DNA of 64,000 nucleotides from Pseudomonas nunensis (GCF_024296925.1 NZ_CP101125.1:1552501-1616500), one strand, 5' to 3'. Positions 17,270-25,919 are shown, counted from the first letter of the stretch. The notes: a model not told the origin generated them from the letters alone. Made by a program: numbers and translations.

Positions 17270-17309
17270 GTCCGATTCCTTCAACGTTGGGCGGACATAA
17301 AAGCCGATT

Positions 17310-18299
17310 TCAGGGCGCGCAGGCAATCCCCGATTTGCTTCCCGTGGCGGCTTGCCCGCGTCGCCACGCCGCTGGCGGTGCACCGAACTCGCGGCGAAAC
17401 GCGCGGCTGAACGCGGTATCGGTTTGGTAACCGACTTCCTCGGCAATCCGCGCCAATGAAGTGTTGCTGCGGCGTAACAGGTTGGCTGCCAGCAACATCC
17501 GCCATTGGGTCAGGTACTGCATCGGCGAGCTGCCGACCAATTGCTGGAAGCGCTCGGCCAATACCGACCTTGAGGTGCTGGCGGTGCGTGCCAGTTCTTC
17601 CAGGGTCCAGCAATGACTGGGCTTGGTGTGCAGCGCATTCAGCGCGGCGCCGACAATCCGGTCGCTGACGCCTGCCAGCCAACCGGTGCGACCTTCGCCG
17701 TGTTCGTTCATGTACAGGCGCAGCACTTCGATGAACAGCACCTCGGCCAGTTTCGCCAGTACGCCTTCGCCGCCCGGCCTTGGCGAGCGCGCCTCGGCCA
17801 GTGCGTAACGCACCGAAGATTCCAGCCACATACCGGTATTCGAGCCGCGCACATTGACCCGGATCACTGGCGGCAACCCGGTCAGCATCATTCCCGCCAG
17901 CCGCGTATCGCACGCCAGATAACCGCACACCAGCCGCGTGACGGCTCCGCCACCGCCATAACTCAGCTGTCGTGGACGCCGCGCCAGCACCGCGTCAAGA
18001 CGTGCGCCAGTGGCGGGTTTAAGTCCGGGTTCAGAGCACATGCGATGCGCATCGCCCTGGGGGAATACCACCACATCACCGGCATTCAGCAGCAGCGGCG
18101 GATCATCACCGAGTTCGACGTAACACTCGCCTTCGGTGACCAGGTGAAAGATCACCACCCGCTCGGCGCCCGGTTCCAGAAACGGCGCGGCCGAGTCGGC
18201 GCTGGGAGACTGATAACACCAGGGCGCGGTGAACCTAGCATTGATGAAAATCGCGCCGATCAGGCGCACCACACGCAGGGTTTGGGAGAGGGCGTCCAT
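17310..18299 (-). CDS. AraC-family transcriptional regulator with cupin sensor domain
   Basis: A 329-residue regulator. The N-terminal cupin_6 domain (about 5-190) has GECYVELGDDPPLLLNAGDVVVFPQGDAH as its two cupin strands, with HLV and GDAHRM histidines. Two HTH motifs at the C-terminus (about 220-320) include LAERFQQLVGSSPMQYL and IAEEVGYQTDTAFSRAFRREFG. It diverges from the DUF4242/methyltransferase pair. A 13-bp direct repeat in 21-bp phase lies in the shared intergenic region, the usual AraC site geometry, so it probably controls that pair. The effector is unknown. Confidence 0.92.
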   Translation of the reverse strand: MDALSQTLRVVRLIGAIFINARFTAPWCYQSPSADSAAPFLEPGAERVVIFHLVTEGECYVELGDDPPLLLNAGDVVVFPQGDAHRMCSEPGLKPATGARLDAVLARRPRQLSYGGGGAVTRLVCGYLACDTRLAGMMLTGLPPVIRVNVRGSNTGMWLESSVRYALAEARSPRPGGEGVLAKLAEVLFIEVLRLYMNEHGEGRTGWLAGVSDRIVGAALNALHTKPSHCWTLEELARTASTSRSVLAERFQQLVGSSPMQYLTQWRMLLAANLLRRSNTSLARIAEEVGYQTDTAFSRAFRREFGAPPAAWRRGQAATGSKSGIACAP

Positions 18300-18363
18300 G
18301 GTGATTGCTCATTTTGGGCGAGTCGCTTGATTGTGAGCCGGTTGTCGCGCGGCGTGAAACCTC

Positions 18364-18397
18364 CGGACGATCGGACAGTGTTGGCCGACGATCGGGC
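18364..18397. promoter_or_regulatory. 21-bp-phased direct repeat, likely AraC-type operator
   Basis: GACGATCGGACAG at 18364-18376 recurs as GACGATCGGGCAG at 18385-18397 (12 of 13 identical, period 21 bp). Two helical turns is the standard spacing for the two AraC subunits. It lies between the divergent AraC-family gene and the DUF4242 gene. Confidence 0.65.
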
Positions 18398-18479
18398 AGG
18401 ACGCAGGCCCGCGCTGGCGCGATAGTTGAAGCACAGGGTCACTGCCGGCCTTGTACTGATAAGAAGAAGAGAGGTTGCC

Positions 18480-18770
18480 ATGCCGAAGTTCGTCATAGAG
18501 CGAGAAATCCCAGGCGCCGGAGCACTGTCGGATCGGGATCTGAAAGCCATTTCGCAAAAGTCCTGCCGGGTATTGCGCGAGTTGGGCCCCGAGGTGCAAT
18601 GGCTGCAGAGTTACGTCACCGGCGACAAGATCTACTGCGTGTACATCGCGCCGAACGAAGAGCTCATCCGGGAACATGCCAGGCAGGGCGGTTTCCCGGC
18701 GAACAGCGTGTCGCAGGTCAGAGGCATCATAGATCCCACCACGGCGGAAGAGTCGTCCGTCAGAGCCTGA
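18480..18770 (+). CDS. DUF4242 small protein
   Basis: A 96-residue cytoplasmic protein of the DUF4242 family (ferredoxin-like fold). It has MPKFVIEREIPGAG at the start, a central EVQWLQSYVTGDKIYCVYIAP strand pair and EEL-REHARQGGFPAN. The start at 18480 has a GAGAGG ribosome binding site; the longer frame does not. Homologues are often described as nickel-binding, but no biochemical role is established. It is co-directional with the methyltransferase 33 bp downstream and divergent from an AraC regulator. Confidence 0.85.
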   Translation: MPKFVIEREIPGAGALSDRDLKAISQKSCRVLRELGPEVQWLQSYVTGDKIYCVYIAPNEELIREHARQGGFPANSVSQVRGIIDPTTAEESSVRA

Positions 18771-18803
18771 TTTCTGTTCAAACCCGCGAGGGAGCCACAC
18801 CTC

Positions 18804-19616
18804 ATGAGTACACCCATTGATCTTACTGCCCTGAAAAACCGTCAGATGGTCGCTTGGGCCAGTGGCGACTACGCCGTGATCGGCACCACGTTGCAGATCG
18901 TCGGCGAGCAACTGGCCGAAGCCTGCGACCTGCGCTGCGACGAACTGGTGCTGGACGTCGCCGCCGGCAATGGCAATGTCACGCTCGCCGCTGCCCGTCG
19001 CGGCTGCAAAGTCACTTCCACCGACTATGTGGCAGCGTTGCTCGAACGCGGCGAAGACCGCGCCCGGGCCGAGCGGCTGGAGGTGATTTTCCAGGTGGCC
19101 GACGCCGAAGCGTTGCCATTTGACGATGCCAGTTACGACGCCGTGCTCTCGACCTTCGGCGTGATGTTCGCGCCGGATCAGGCCAAGGCCGCTGCGGAAC
19201 TGGCGCGGGTGGTCCGCCCCGGTGGCCGCATCGGACTTGCCAACTGGACGCCGGAAGGCTTTGTCGGCCAGATGTTCAAGACCCTCGGCCAACACCTGCC
19301 GCCACCACCCGGGGCACAACCGCCGTCGAACTGGGGCAATGAAGCCTGGTTGCACACGCACTTCGACGAACACGACTTCCAGACCCAGGTCACGCGCCGC
19401 ACCTTCAACTTCCGCTACCGCTCGGCCGCGCACTTCATCGACACCTTCCGCAGCTGGTACGGGCCGGTGCACAAAGCCTTCGCGGCACTGCCGGCGGACG
19501 GAGCCGCAGCACTGGAAAAAGACTTCACCGCGCTGCTGAACAGGACGAACCGGGCAGGGGAAGGATCGCTGGTGGTACCGAGCGAGTACCTGGAAGTGGT
19601 CATCACCCGGCGTTGA
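18804..19616 (+). CDS. Class I SAM-dependent methyltransferase
   Basis: A 270-residue Rossmann-fold methyltransferase of the UbiE-like Methyltransf_11/25 group. SAM-binding motif I is VLDVAAGNGNVTLAAARRG. Motif II is seen in STDYVAALLERG, and motif post-I/III in AEALPFDDASYDAVLSTFGVMF and RVVRPGGRIGLANW. It would methylate a small molecule; the substrate is not evident. It is likely co-transcribed with the preceding DUF4242 gene and controlled by the divergent AraC-type regulator. Confidence 0.88.
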   Translation: MSTPIDLTALKNRQMVAWASGDYAVIGTTLQIVGEQLAEACDLRCDELVLDVAAGNGNVTLAAARRGCKVTSTDYVAALLERGEDRARAERLEVIFQVADAEALPFDDASYDAVLSTFGVMFAPDQAKAAAELARVVRPGGRIGLANWTPEGFVGQMFKTLGQHLPPPPGAQPPSNWGNEAWLHTHFDEHDFQTQVTRRTFNFRYRSAAHFIDTFRSWYGPVHKAFAALPADGAAALEKDFTALLNRTNRAGEGSLVVPSEYLEVVITRR

Positions 19617-19633
19617 AGACTGGCAACACCAAT

Positions 19634-19728
19634 CCCCTGTGGGAGCGGGCTTGCTCGCGAAGGCGGTGGATCAGTCGATATTGATGTTGGCTGACACGCC
19701 GCCATCGCGAGCAAGCCCGCTCCCACAG
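19634..19728. repeat. REP pair
   Basis: A head-to-head GGGAGCGGGCTTGCTCGCG pair downstream of the methyltransferase, with the TTGATGTTGGCTGACAC spacer segment that also occurs in the pair at 21540. Confidence 0.9.
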
Positions 19729-19769
19729 TTGTCCGGGGCCAGTTGCGGATTTTTGTGTAATCCACCAAT

Positions 19770-19801
19770 CCCCTGTGGGAGCGGGCTTGCTCGCGATGGC
19801 G
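19770..19801 (+). repeat. Single REP arm
   Basis: A lone plus-oriented arm CCCTGTGGGAGCGGGCTTGC that runs up to the stop codon of the convergent acetyltransferase gene. Confidence 0.85.
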
Positions 19802-19806
19802 GACTT

Positions 19807-20244
19807 TCAGGCGCTGGGGATGTTGACTTTCACCTTCTTCCCCATGCTGATTCGTGGCTCCACTCCATAACCCAGCGACTCATAAAAACTCTTCACTTGC
19901 TCATTGGTGCTGACAATCTGCAGATTGATCTTCATGCACCCGCGAGCCGTCAATGCCTGCTCGGCATGGCGAACCAGCCTGGCGCCCAAGCCTTGTCGGC
20001 GCTGCACCGGATGCACCGCCACCGAATACAGCCAGCCACGATGGCCGTCGTATCCCGCCATCACCGTGCCCACGACCACTTCGCCGTCCAGCGCCACAAA
20101 AAACAACCCATCAGCGACAGCCAGTTTCTTGTCGATCACCAGGCTTGAGGTGTTGTGCGCGGTCTCGTAGCCGAACGCGGTTTCCCAGAGTTCGATGACA
20201 GCGGCGCGATGATGCTCGTGGTTGTAATCAACGATCGGGAACAT
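19807..20244 (-). CDS. GNAT N-acetyltransferase, YpeA-like
   Basis: A 145-residue GNAT protein resembling E. coli YpeA. The block VVGTVMAGYDGHRGWLYSVA, the acetyl-CoA loop HPVQRRQGLGARL and the final SFYESLGYG are characteristic. The start at 20244 (MFPIVDYNHEHH) is chosen from domain alignment; the open frame upstream is non-coding in character. The substrate is unknown. Confidence 0.87.
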   Translation of the reverse strand: MFPIVDYNHEHHRAAVIELWETAFGYETAHNTSSLVIDKKLAVADGLFFVALDGEVVVGTVMAGYDGHRGWLYSVAVHPVQRRQGLGARLVRHAEQALTARGCMKINLQIVSTNEQVKSFYESLGYGVEPRISMGKKVKVNIPSA

Positions 20245-20396
20245 GACGAATCCTTTCACTGTGAGGGGGCCGACACTATCGGCATGGGCTGTGTTCTGTC
20301 CATTCGACCACTCGGCGAAATAAATCTGGCTCAACACAGCTACATACCGGATGAACTGCTTTAATCGAAGTTCTGAAAAATCAGGACGCACCCGCA

Positions 20397-20996
20397 ATGG
20401 ACGCTTCAACCGCAACAACGCTGCAGAACCTGCTTGCCCGCCGACGCAGCGTTCGGCGCTACACCGACGAAGCGGTCCCATTGAGCACCTTGCTTAACAT
20501 CCTGTCTGCCGGACAGGGCCGCACCTCTGCAGAGGGAAAACGTGCCGCGCCCTCGGCCCATGCTCTGTATCCGCTAACGCTGGGCGTCATTGTTCGTCGG
20601 GTTGAAGGTTTGCAACCGGGCTTCTACGCATTCGACCCCGAGTCGGCACAGCTCAAGCTGTCGGGTCCGGACCTTGAGGCCGGAGTCCTGAACGAGGCCG
20701 CACTGGGCGACGAAACCTGGCTGGAGGACGCCGCCGTCGTGGTGGCGATTATCGGCAACCGGGAATTGGCGCTCCAGCATTTTGCTGAACAACAAACCGA
20801 TGGACTGCGGGGCGCGCGCTATATCGATTTTGAAGCGGGCGCGGTCGCGCAAAACATGTACCTGGCGGTGACGGCCGAGGGACTGGGGTCGGTGGTGGTG
20901 ATGGGTTTCGACGATGCCGCGATGAAAAGCGCGCTGAAACTGGGTGAATCCAGTCACCCGGTGGCGCTTTTTTGCGTGGGTCGGTCGGCAGACTGA
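20397..20996 (+). CDS. SagB/ThcOx-type nitroreductase-like flavoprotein
   Basis: A 199-residue FMN-dependent nitroreductase-fold protein. RRSVRRYTDEAVPL is the phosphate-binding start. APSAHALYPLTLGVI is the SagB/ThcOx hallmark, YIDFEAGAVAQNMYLAV the dimer helix, and GLGSVVVMGF the last core strand. SagB enzymes oxidise azoline rings in peptide antibiotics, but stand-alone homologues like this occur widely with no YcaO or precursor nearby. None is present here, so a peptide-modifying role is not supported. Confidence 0.85.
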   Translation: MDASTATTLQNLLARRRSVRRYTDEAVPLSTLLNILSAGQGRTSAEGKRAAPSAHALYPLTLGVIVRRVEGLQPGFYAFDPESAQLKLSGPDLEAGVLNEAALGDETWLEDAAVVVAIIGNRELALQHFAEQQTDGLRGARYIDFEAGAVAQNMYLAVTAEGLGSVVVMGFDDAAMKSALKLGESSHPVALFCVGRSAD

Positions 20997-21033
20997 TCCG
21001 CTCCCGGAGTTGTTCTGCGGTGTACTTCTAAAT

Positions 21034-21492
21034 TCAGTCCGGGCTCAAACGCTGCGCCATGATGATCGTGCGTTCGACACCGTGGAACTCATCGCGGATT
21101 TTTTGAAAACCCAACTTCAGGTAAAAACCTTCTGCGGTGATGGAGGAGGGGACGCGCAGGATTTTGATGTTGGCGTCGCGGGCGACGGATTGCAGGGTTG
21201 TCATCAACTGTCGGCCGATTCCGCTTCCTTGATGATCGGGGGCGACGAACACGCTGCGAATGATGTCGTGATCGAGGCTGGCGGTGGCCACAACTTGATG
21301 GTCAAGGGTCGCCACGAATACTTGGCGTTGGCTCAGCAAGAGAAGGATGGATTCGGTAGAGAAGCTTGTTTCTACCTGAGCAATGATCTCGGCCGAATAG
21401 TCTTGGGCGTTGGATTGGCGCAGGGACTGGATGATGACCTGGCTGATGGCGGCTGCGTCTTGCGGGTTGGCGAGTCGGATCTCATTGTTCAT
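21034..21492 (-). CDS. GNAT N-acetyltransferase
   Basis: A 152-residue GNAT protein with the acetyl-CoA loop SVFVAPDHQGSGIGRQLMTTL and the terminal ITAEGFYLKLGFQ strand. The start at 21492 (MNNEIRLANPQD) has AAGGAA upstream; the 14-residue extension to 21534 does not. The substrate is unknown. It is the fourth GNAT of this window. Confidence 0.87.
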   Translation of the reverse strand: MNNEIRLANPQDAAAISQVIIQSLRQSNAQDYSAEIIAQVETSFSTESILLLLSQRQVFVATLDHQVVATASLDHDIIRSVFVAPDHQGSGIGRQLMTTLQSVARDANIKILRVPSSITAEGFYLKLGFQKIRDEFHGVERTIIMAQRLSPD

Positions 21493-21539
21493 TTGGCTAC
21501 ATTCCTTTGTGGCGAATCTCCCGGTCTGGCGCAATCAAA

Positions 21540-21633
21540 TGTGGGAGCGGGCTTGCTCGCGAAAGCGGTGGTTCAGTCGAGCCTGATGTTGGCTGACACA
21601 CCGTCTTCGCGAGCAAGCCCGCTCCCACAGGGG
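21540..21633. repeat. REP pair
   Basis: A head-to-head pair between the acetyltransferase and DUF488 genes. The spacer shares TGATGTTGGCTGACAC with the pairs at 19634 and 24415. Confidence 0.9.
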
Positions 21634-21655
21634 AATTGCGGTGTTCGGAGGGGAG

Positions 21656-22042
21656 TTAGATTATCTCGGCGCCCCGCGCTTGCAGCAATTCACGCAAAAC
21701 CGAGCGGTGACAATGCGCCTCATCCTCGCAGTAACACCCCACCGCCAGCGACGTTTGATGGGACAACGCCGCCAACAAATCCAACAAATGGCTTGGCGCA
21801 GGGTGATTCATTTCAGCCTTGAATTTGCGCTTGAAAGCGTCCCACGCCTTGGCATCTTCAGCTGCTTTCGCCTCGGCGACCAGTTCCGGGCTGGGGGACA
21901 GCAGCGGCTGCCAGACATCATAAAAATCACGGCTGGCGAACTCGGCTTTCGGTACGCCCCGAGGCGGGCGGCGCACCGTGCCCAGGCGCAGGCCTTCGTC
22001 GGGCCCACGCGGTGAGCCCAGCCGCACGATGTGGATGGCCAT
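21656..22042 (-). CDS. DUF488 family protein
   Basis: A 128-residue cytoplasmic protein. The C-terminal CYCEDEAHCHRSVLRELL block is the DUF488 hallmark (a conserved cysteine/histidine cluster), and the N-terminus IVRLGSPRGPDEGLRLGTVRRPP is typical. The function is unknown. It follows phosphatidylcholine synthase by 6 bp on the same strand, so the two are surely co-transcribed, although no functional link is known. Confidence 0.88.
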   Translation of the reverse strand: MAIHIVRLGSPRGPDEGLRLGTVRRPPRGVPKAEFASRDFYDVWQPLLSPSPELVAEAKAAEDAKAWDAFKRKFKAEMNHPAPSHLLDLLAALSHQTSLAVGCYCEDEAHCHRSVLRELLQARGAEII

Positions 22043-22048
22043 GCCGGT

Positions 22049-22771
22049 TTACTTGTGTCGCGAGCCGTCAAACCATTCCATCGCGGTACGCCAGATGCAG
22101 ATGCCCAGGAAGTAGGCGGACATCAGCAACCAAAGCCCCATCACCATCGGGTTGATCACCGGGTGGTTGACCACCAGCGACAAGCTGCACAGCAGCCAGA
22201 TGGCGGTCACGGCGATGTTGATCGGCATGAATTTGCGCACGCGGAACGGATGCAGGAATTTCATCCGGGTCACGGTCAGCAGGGCCAGGCCAATCACGGT
22301 CAGCAGTGTGATCCACGGCGACGGACTAATGATGTACAGGCACAGCGCGACGACGTTCCAGGCAGCGGGGAAGCCCTGGAAGTAGTTGTCCTTGCTTTTC
22401 ATGTTGACGTTGCAGAAGCAGAACAGCGACGAGACCAGGATCAGCGACACGGTCAGCAGCAGCGTGTAGTCCGGCAACGGGATGTAGCGGTAGATGAACA
22501 GCGCCGGGATGAACACGTAGGTCAGGTAATCGATGACCAGATCGAGGATCGAGCCGTCGAAACTCGGCAGCACCGATTGCACATTGACCTTGCGCGCCAG
22601 TGCACCGTCCAGGCCATCGACGATCAGGGCCACGCCCAGCCACAGCAAGCAATGAGTGGCCTGATTCTCCAGCAGCGCGAGGGTGGCCAGGAAGGCAGTG
22701 ACCACGCCAGTGGCAGTAAAACCATGGGCGCCCCATGCTTTGAGCCTGGCGATGTGTAGGGTCGATATCAC
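22049..22771 (-). CDS. pcs: Phosphatidylcholine synthase
   Basis: A 240-residue inner-membrane enzyme of the CDP-alcohol phosphatidyltransferase family. It condenses choline with CDP-diacylglycerol to make phosphatidylcholine directly. The signature DGLDGALARK, then LPSFDGSILDLVIDYLTY, follows the Pcs-specific variant with a longer spacer between AR and G than in other CDP-OH transferases. About seven helices are visible. The GTG start at 22771 (GTG-ATA, VISTLHIARLKAWGAHG) is preferred over an ATG 114 bp upstream. GGAG lies at a good distance, and the length then matches the usual 240 residues. Confidence 0.9.
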   Translation of the reverse strand: MISTLHIARLKAWGAHGFTATGVVTAFLATLALLENQATHCLLWLGVALIVDGLDGALARKVNVQSVLPSFDGSILDLVIDYLTYVFIPALFIYRYIPLPDYTLLLTVSLILVSSLFCFCNVNMKSKDNYFQGFPAAWNVVALCLYIISPSPWITLLTVIGLALLTVTRMKFLHPFRVRKFMPINIAVTAIWLLCSLSLVVNHPVINPMVMGLWLLMSAYFLGICIWRTAMEWFDGSRHK

Positions 22772-22972
22772 GGGAGGGTTCTCCAAAATGTGAAGCAGGC
22801 CAGTCAGCACCCTTCTATTGGGGGCGTCGGCAAACCGGGTCGGGTTGCAGGTATCGACCGGGAAACCGGGGTTAAGGTTCACCATCTATGAATCTTAGCT
22901 GTCCCGTAAGAAATTACTTCGGAGAAATTTGCATGGCTCCCAGCCAGTAATGGTCGCAAATCATGGTGGCAC

Positions 22973-23089
22973 TTGTGGCGAGGGAGCTTGCTCCCGCTTG
23001 AGTGCGCAGCACTCACAAAATCTCTGCCTGTTCGCAGAAACTTTGGGGCCGCTTCGCAGCCCGGCGGGAGCAAGCTCCCTCGCCACAGG
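22973..23089. repeat. REP/BIME pair (GGCGAGGG type)
   Basis: Inverted GGGAGCTTGCTCCC-type arms with a 60-bp spacer containing the imperfect AGTGCGCAGCACTCAC palindrome. Confidence 0.9.
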
Positions 23090-23119
23090 ATTGATGTCAG
23101 TCCTTTGATCATGGGCGGT

Positions 23120-23485
23120 TCAGCGAGGGAAGAACACTCGCAGCCGATGCTCATCGGGGTCAAGCGCGACGAACGTGCGACCAAAATCCAGCTCGGTGGG
23201 CGTTTGCAGGATGCTCAAGCCCAGGCTCGACCATTGGCTGAACAGCGCGTCGATCTCTTCAGCGGACTCCACCGGAAACGCGAGCTCCATGCCGCCGCCG
23301 GTCATCCCTACCGCCGGTTCAGCGGTGTGTCGCGACCAGAGGCCCAGTTTATAGCCGTCTTCCAGTACAAACAGCGCGAACGTCGGGGATTCTTCCACGG
23401 GTTTCAGTCCCAGCAGAAATTCATAGAACCGGGCGCTGACGGCGGGATTTTCGACGAAAAGCAACAGATAGCGAGGCGTGATCAT
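23120..23485 (-). CDS. VOC/glyoxalase-fold protein
   Basis: A 121-residue vicinal-oxygen-chelate protein. The strands PRYLLLFVENPAVSARFYEFLLGLKPVEESPTFALFVLEDGYKLGLWS and the late FVALDPDEHRLRVFFPR segment show the paired beta-alpha-beta-beta-beta module. Such proteins include bleomycin-type antibiotic-sequestering proteins and dioxygenases. The metal ligands are not all obvious here, so binding rather than catalysis is possible. The ligand is unknown. Confidence 0.82.
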   Translation of the reverse strand: MITPRYLLLFVENPAVSARFYEFLLGLKPVEESPTFALFVLEDGYKLGLWSRHTAEPAVGMTGGGMELAFPVESAEEIDALFSQWSSLGLSILQTPTELDFGRTFVALDPDEHRLRVFFPR

Positions 23486-23661
23486 GGGACTGCTCCGTGG
23501 TAAGTCGGTGCAGCATAAAAGCTGGCACTGTCAGTTTCTGTCAGGAGCGTGTTGCAGCCGTTCACGTCAGCCAAACGGTGCTGGCGCAATTGCCGGCGGG
23601 GACTATTGTTGCCTGACTGCGTCAAGCTTATTGAACAGCGTCTATTGATGAGGACGTCCAC

Positions 23662-24387
23662 ATGAACACTAGCGATTTGCTCGAACAACTTCTGCGGGCC
23701 GGCCAGGGCTCGATGACGCAACAGGGCGGCGGCGCTTCGCCATCGCAGGGAGGCTTGGGCGGTCTCGGAGGATTGCTCGGTGGCCTGTTGGGCGGTGGCG
23801 CTGGGTCTGGCGCGGGAGGTGGCGGGTTGGGTGTTTTGCTCGGTGGCTTGCTGGGCGGCGGCTCTGCGCTGGGCGGCTCGACCCGGACTCGATCTTCCGG
23901 CGGCACCAACTATGCGGCGCTGGCCTCCCTCGGGATGATGGCATTCCAAGCCTATCAAGCCTGGCAGCGCAACCAGGCCTCGGCCCCGCAACAAGCCCCT
24001 CGCACCGTGGATTTGCTGTCCGGCCCGGAAGTCGAAGACCACAGCCACGCGGTGCTGCGCGCCTTGATCGCCGCTGCCAAGGCTGACGGGCGGATCGATG
24101 ACAGCGAGAAACAGATGATCAGCACCGAAATCGGCCGCCACACCGACGACCCGCAATTGCAGCAATGGCTCGACGAAGAAGTCGCCCGCCCGCTGGACCC
24201 CGCCGATGTGGCGAAATCCGCCACCGACCCGGCCATCGCTGCGGAAATGTACCTGGCCAGCGTGATGGTGGTGGACGATCAGCAAGACGCCGAGCGCAAT
24301 TACCTGGATGAACTGGCGGCTGCGCTGAATATCGATCCGCAGTTACAGGTGCATCTGGAGCAGCAGGCGAAGGGTGGGGCGGTGTAG
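23662..24387 (+). CDS. DUF533 family (YebE-like) membrane protein
   Basis: A 241-residue protein. The N-terminal third is extremely glycine-rich (repeats of GGLLGGLLGGG between residues 24 and 80). A hydrophobic stretch (NYAALASLGMMAFQAYQAW) follows, then a TerB-like helical domain (about 120-235) with AVLRALIAAAKADGRIDDSEK. This layout is the DUF533/YebE family. The function is unknown; the TerB-like domain with acidic residues suggests metal or membrane-stress roles. Confidence 0.85.
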   Translation: MNTSDLLEQLLRAGQGSMTQQGGGASPSQGGLGGLGGLLGGLLGGGAGSGAGGGGLGVLLGGLLGGGSALGGSTRTRSSGGTNYAALASLGMMAFQAYQAWQRNQASAPQQAPRTVDLLSGPEVEDHSHAVLRALIAAAKADGRIDDSEKQMISTEIGRHTDDPQLQQWLDEEVARPLDPADVAKSATDPAIAAEMYLASVMVVDDQQDAERNYLDELAAALNIDPQLQVHLEQQAKGGAV

Positions 24388-24414
24388 CGCTGGAATTGAT
24401 GCATCGTTTGTACT

Positions 24415-24570
24415 GCCGCCTTCGCGAGCAAGCCCGCTCCCACAGTAGATCGGCGGTGGATGCGGATCTTGCGTACAACCTCAATCCCCTGTGGGAGCCG
24501 GGCTTGCCCGCGAAGAAGCCGGCACATTCAATATTGAAGTTGGCTGACACACCGCCTTCGCGTCTACGAG
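24415..24570. repeat. Inverted and direct REP arms
   Basis: A minus-oriented REP arm at 24421-24445, a diverged plus arm at 24486-24522 (GGGAGCCGGGCTTGCCCGCG) and a truncated third arm ending at CTTCGCGTCTACGAG near 24570. Confidence 0.8.
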
Positions 24571-24577
24571 CACCCCG

Positions 24578-24677
24578 GTAGGAGCTGCCGAAGGCTGCGA
24601 TCTTTTGATCTTGCTTTTGATCTGTTCGATGTAAAAGCCGCCGAAGATCAAAAGATCGCAGCCTTCGGCAGCTCCTT
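24578..24677. repeat. Long palindromic repeat (GGAGCTGCCGAAGGCTGCG type)
   Basis: AGGAGCTGCCGAAGGCTGCG followed by ATCTTTTGATCTT recurs as an almost perfect inverted copy after a 35-bp centre. The structure would fold into a stem of about 33 bp. It differs in sequence from the REPs elsewhere in the window and is a separate dispersed repeat class. Confidence 0.85.
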
Positions 24678-24685
24678 GTATCTCG

Positions 24686-24711
24686 ACTATCGCTCCGTCA
24701 GGAGCGATAGT
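24686..24711. repeat. Perfect 11-bp-stem hairpin beside IS110 element
   Basis: ACTATCGCTCC-GTCA-GGAGCGATAGT. It may be the boundary or the palindromic target of the IS110 insertion, since members of this family often insert in REP-like hairpins. Confidence 0.7.
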
Positions 24712-24914
24712 TCTCGACTGATCATCGAGGGAGGGACCTGGAAGCCGTGCAGCTCCTTAGGCTTTTTGCCTGTGACGTAGATTGTGCTCCAGCCCTCCAC
24801 ACTCACTCGTACAGTTCGAACGGTATCTTGGGCCCGTCTCTGGCGAGAGCCCGCATTCACAAGGTTGGACAGAGTGCAGTGATGATCGCAAGGGATCTAA
24901 TTGGGGAGACGGTC

Positions 24915-25886
24915 ATGTCCAGTTTCGTCGGCGTTGATGTTGCTAAAAACACCTTTGATATCGCTACACATCTGCCAAACGGCAAGCACAAAACCAAAGC
25001 CAAACTGGCTAACGACGCCAAGGGTTTCAACGAGTTTGAAGCCTGGTTGCAAAAGCAGGTCGAACCTTCAGCGCTAATCGTGATGGAAGCCACCAGTGTC
25101 TATCACCTGGAACTCGCTGAGTTTGTCTACAACAAGGGTTACCGGGTCTGTGTGGTCAATCCGGCCACGACCCATGCCTACGCCGGCAGCGAATTGCGCC
25201 GGATCAAAACCGATAAAAGCGACGCCAAGCTGATCGCTGACTTCGCCCGGGAAAAGGCTGAAAAGCTTCAGCTGTGGGCGCCGGAGCCTCTGAAGTATCG
25301 CCAGCTGAAAGCCTTGGTTCGCCGCCTGGATGACCTTCAGGAAATGGAACGAATGGAGCTCAATCGTCTGGAGGTGTCTGACGAAAAGGTCAAAGGCTCA
25401 ATCAACTCCGTGCTGCGTCATATCGAAAAAGAGATCGCGCAAACGCACAAAGCGATCAAAAAACACATCGATGACGACCCGGATATGCGCGAGATGCGCG
25501 ACTTGATCGTGACCATCGACGGTATCGGGCAGAAAACGCTTGAGCGGCTGCTGGCTGAGCTGGGCGACCTGCGCAAATATGACGATCCTCGCAAGTTGGT
25601 CGCTGCGGCAGGGTTGAACCCCAAGCTACAGGACTCGGGACTGCTCAAAGGCCGCACCGTGATCTCGAAAATCGGCTCAGCGCGCGTGCGGGCAGGCCTT
25701 TACATGCCTGGCCTGGTGGCGCTGCAGCATAACAAGGCGATCATGGCGATGAAGGATCGCTTGAAGGCCAACGGCAAGGCCCCCAAGCAGATCATCTGTG
25801 CAGCAATGCGCAAGCTGCTGCACTTCGTTTACGGCGTGCTCAAGTCGGGCCAGCCTTATGACCCGAAACTTGCGCTTGCCCGGTGA
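24915..25886 (+). mobile_element. IS110-family transposase (DEDD type), apparently intact
   Basis: A 323-residue transposase. The N-terminal DEDD_Tnp_IS110 domain has D in FVGVDVAKNTF, E in IVMEATSVYH and paired aspartates in KTDKSDAKLIADFA. The C-terminal Transposase_20 domain has IDGIGQKTLERLLAELGD and LVAAAGLNPKLQDSG, plus the conserved serine region ISKIGSARVRAGLYMPGL. The start at 24915 follows GGGGAG and gives the standard length; the frame stays open upstream without similarity. The right end is within 34 bp after the stop, because the DUF3313 gene ends at 25920. No passenger gene is carried. Confidence 0.92.
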
Positions 25887-25919
25887 GGTTCAAGACGGTA
25901 TCTACGGTGGAAGCGAGAT

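Larger units (their letters stand above)
24388..24914. other. 527-bp repeat-rich region upstream of IS110 transposase
   Basis: No gene is supported between the DUF533 gene and the transposase start. The region holds REP arms, a 100-bp palindrome of another repeat class and a perfect 11-bp-stem hairpin. The left end of the IS110 element probably lies within 24690-24914, but IS110 elements have no clear terminal inverted repeats, so it cannot be fixed by eye. Confidence 0.6.

Noticed and set aside
20397..20996. SagB-type protein as part of an azol(in)e peptide cluster
   Set aside because: No YcaO cyclodehydratase, E1-like protein or precursor-like small ORF lies nearby; neighbours are unrelated GNAT genes.
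23662..24387. TerB-like domain as evidence of a tellurite-resistance operon
   Set aside because: The Gly-rich N-terminus and hydrophobic segment identify DUF533/YebE; no other ter genes are adjacent.
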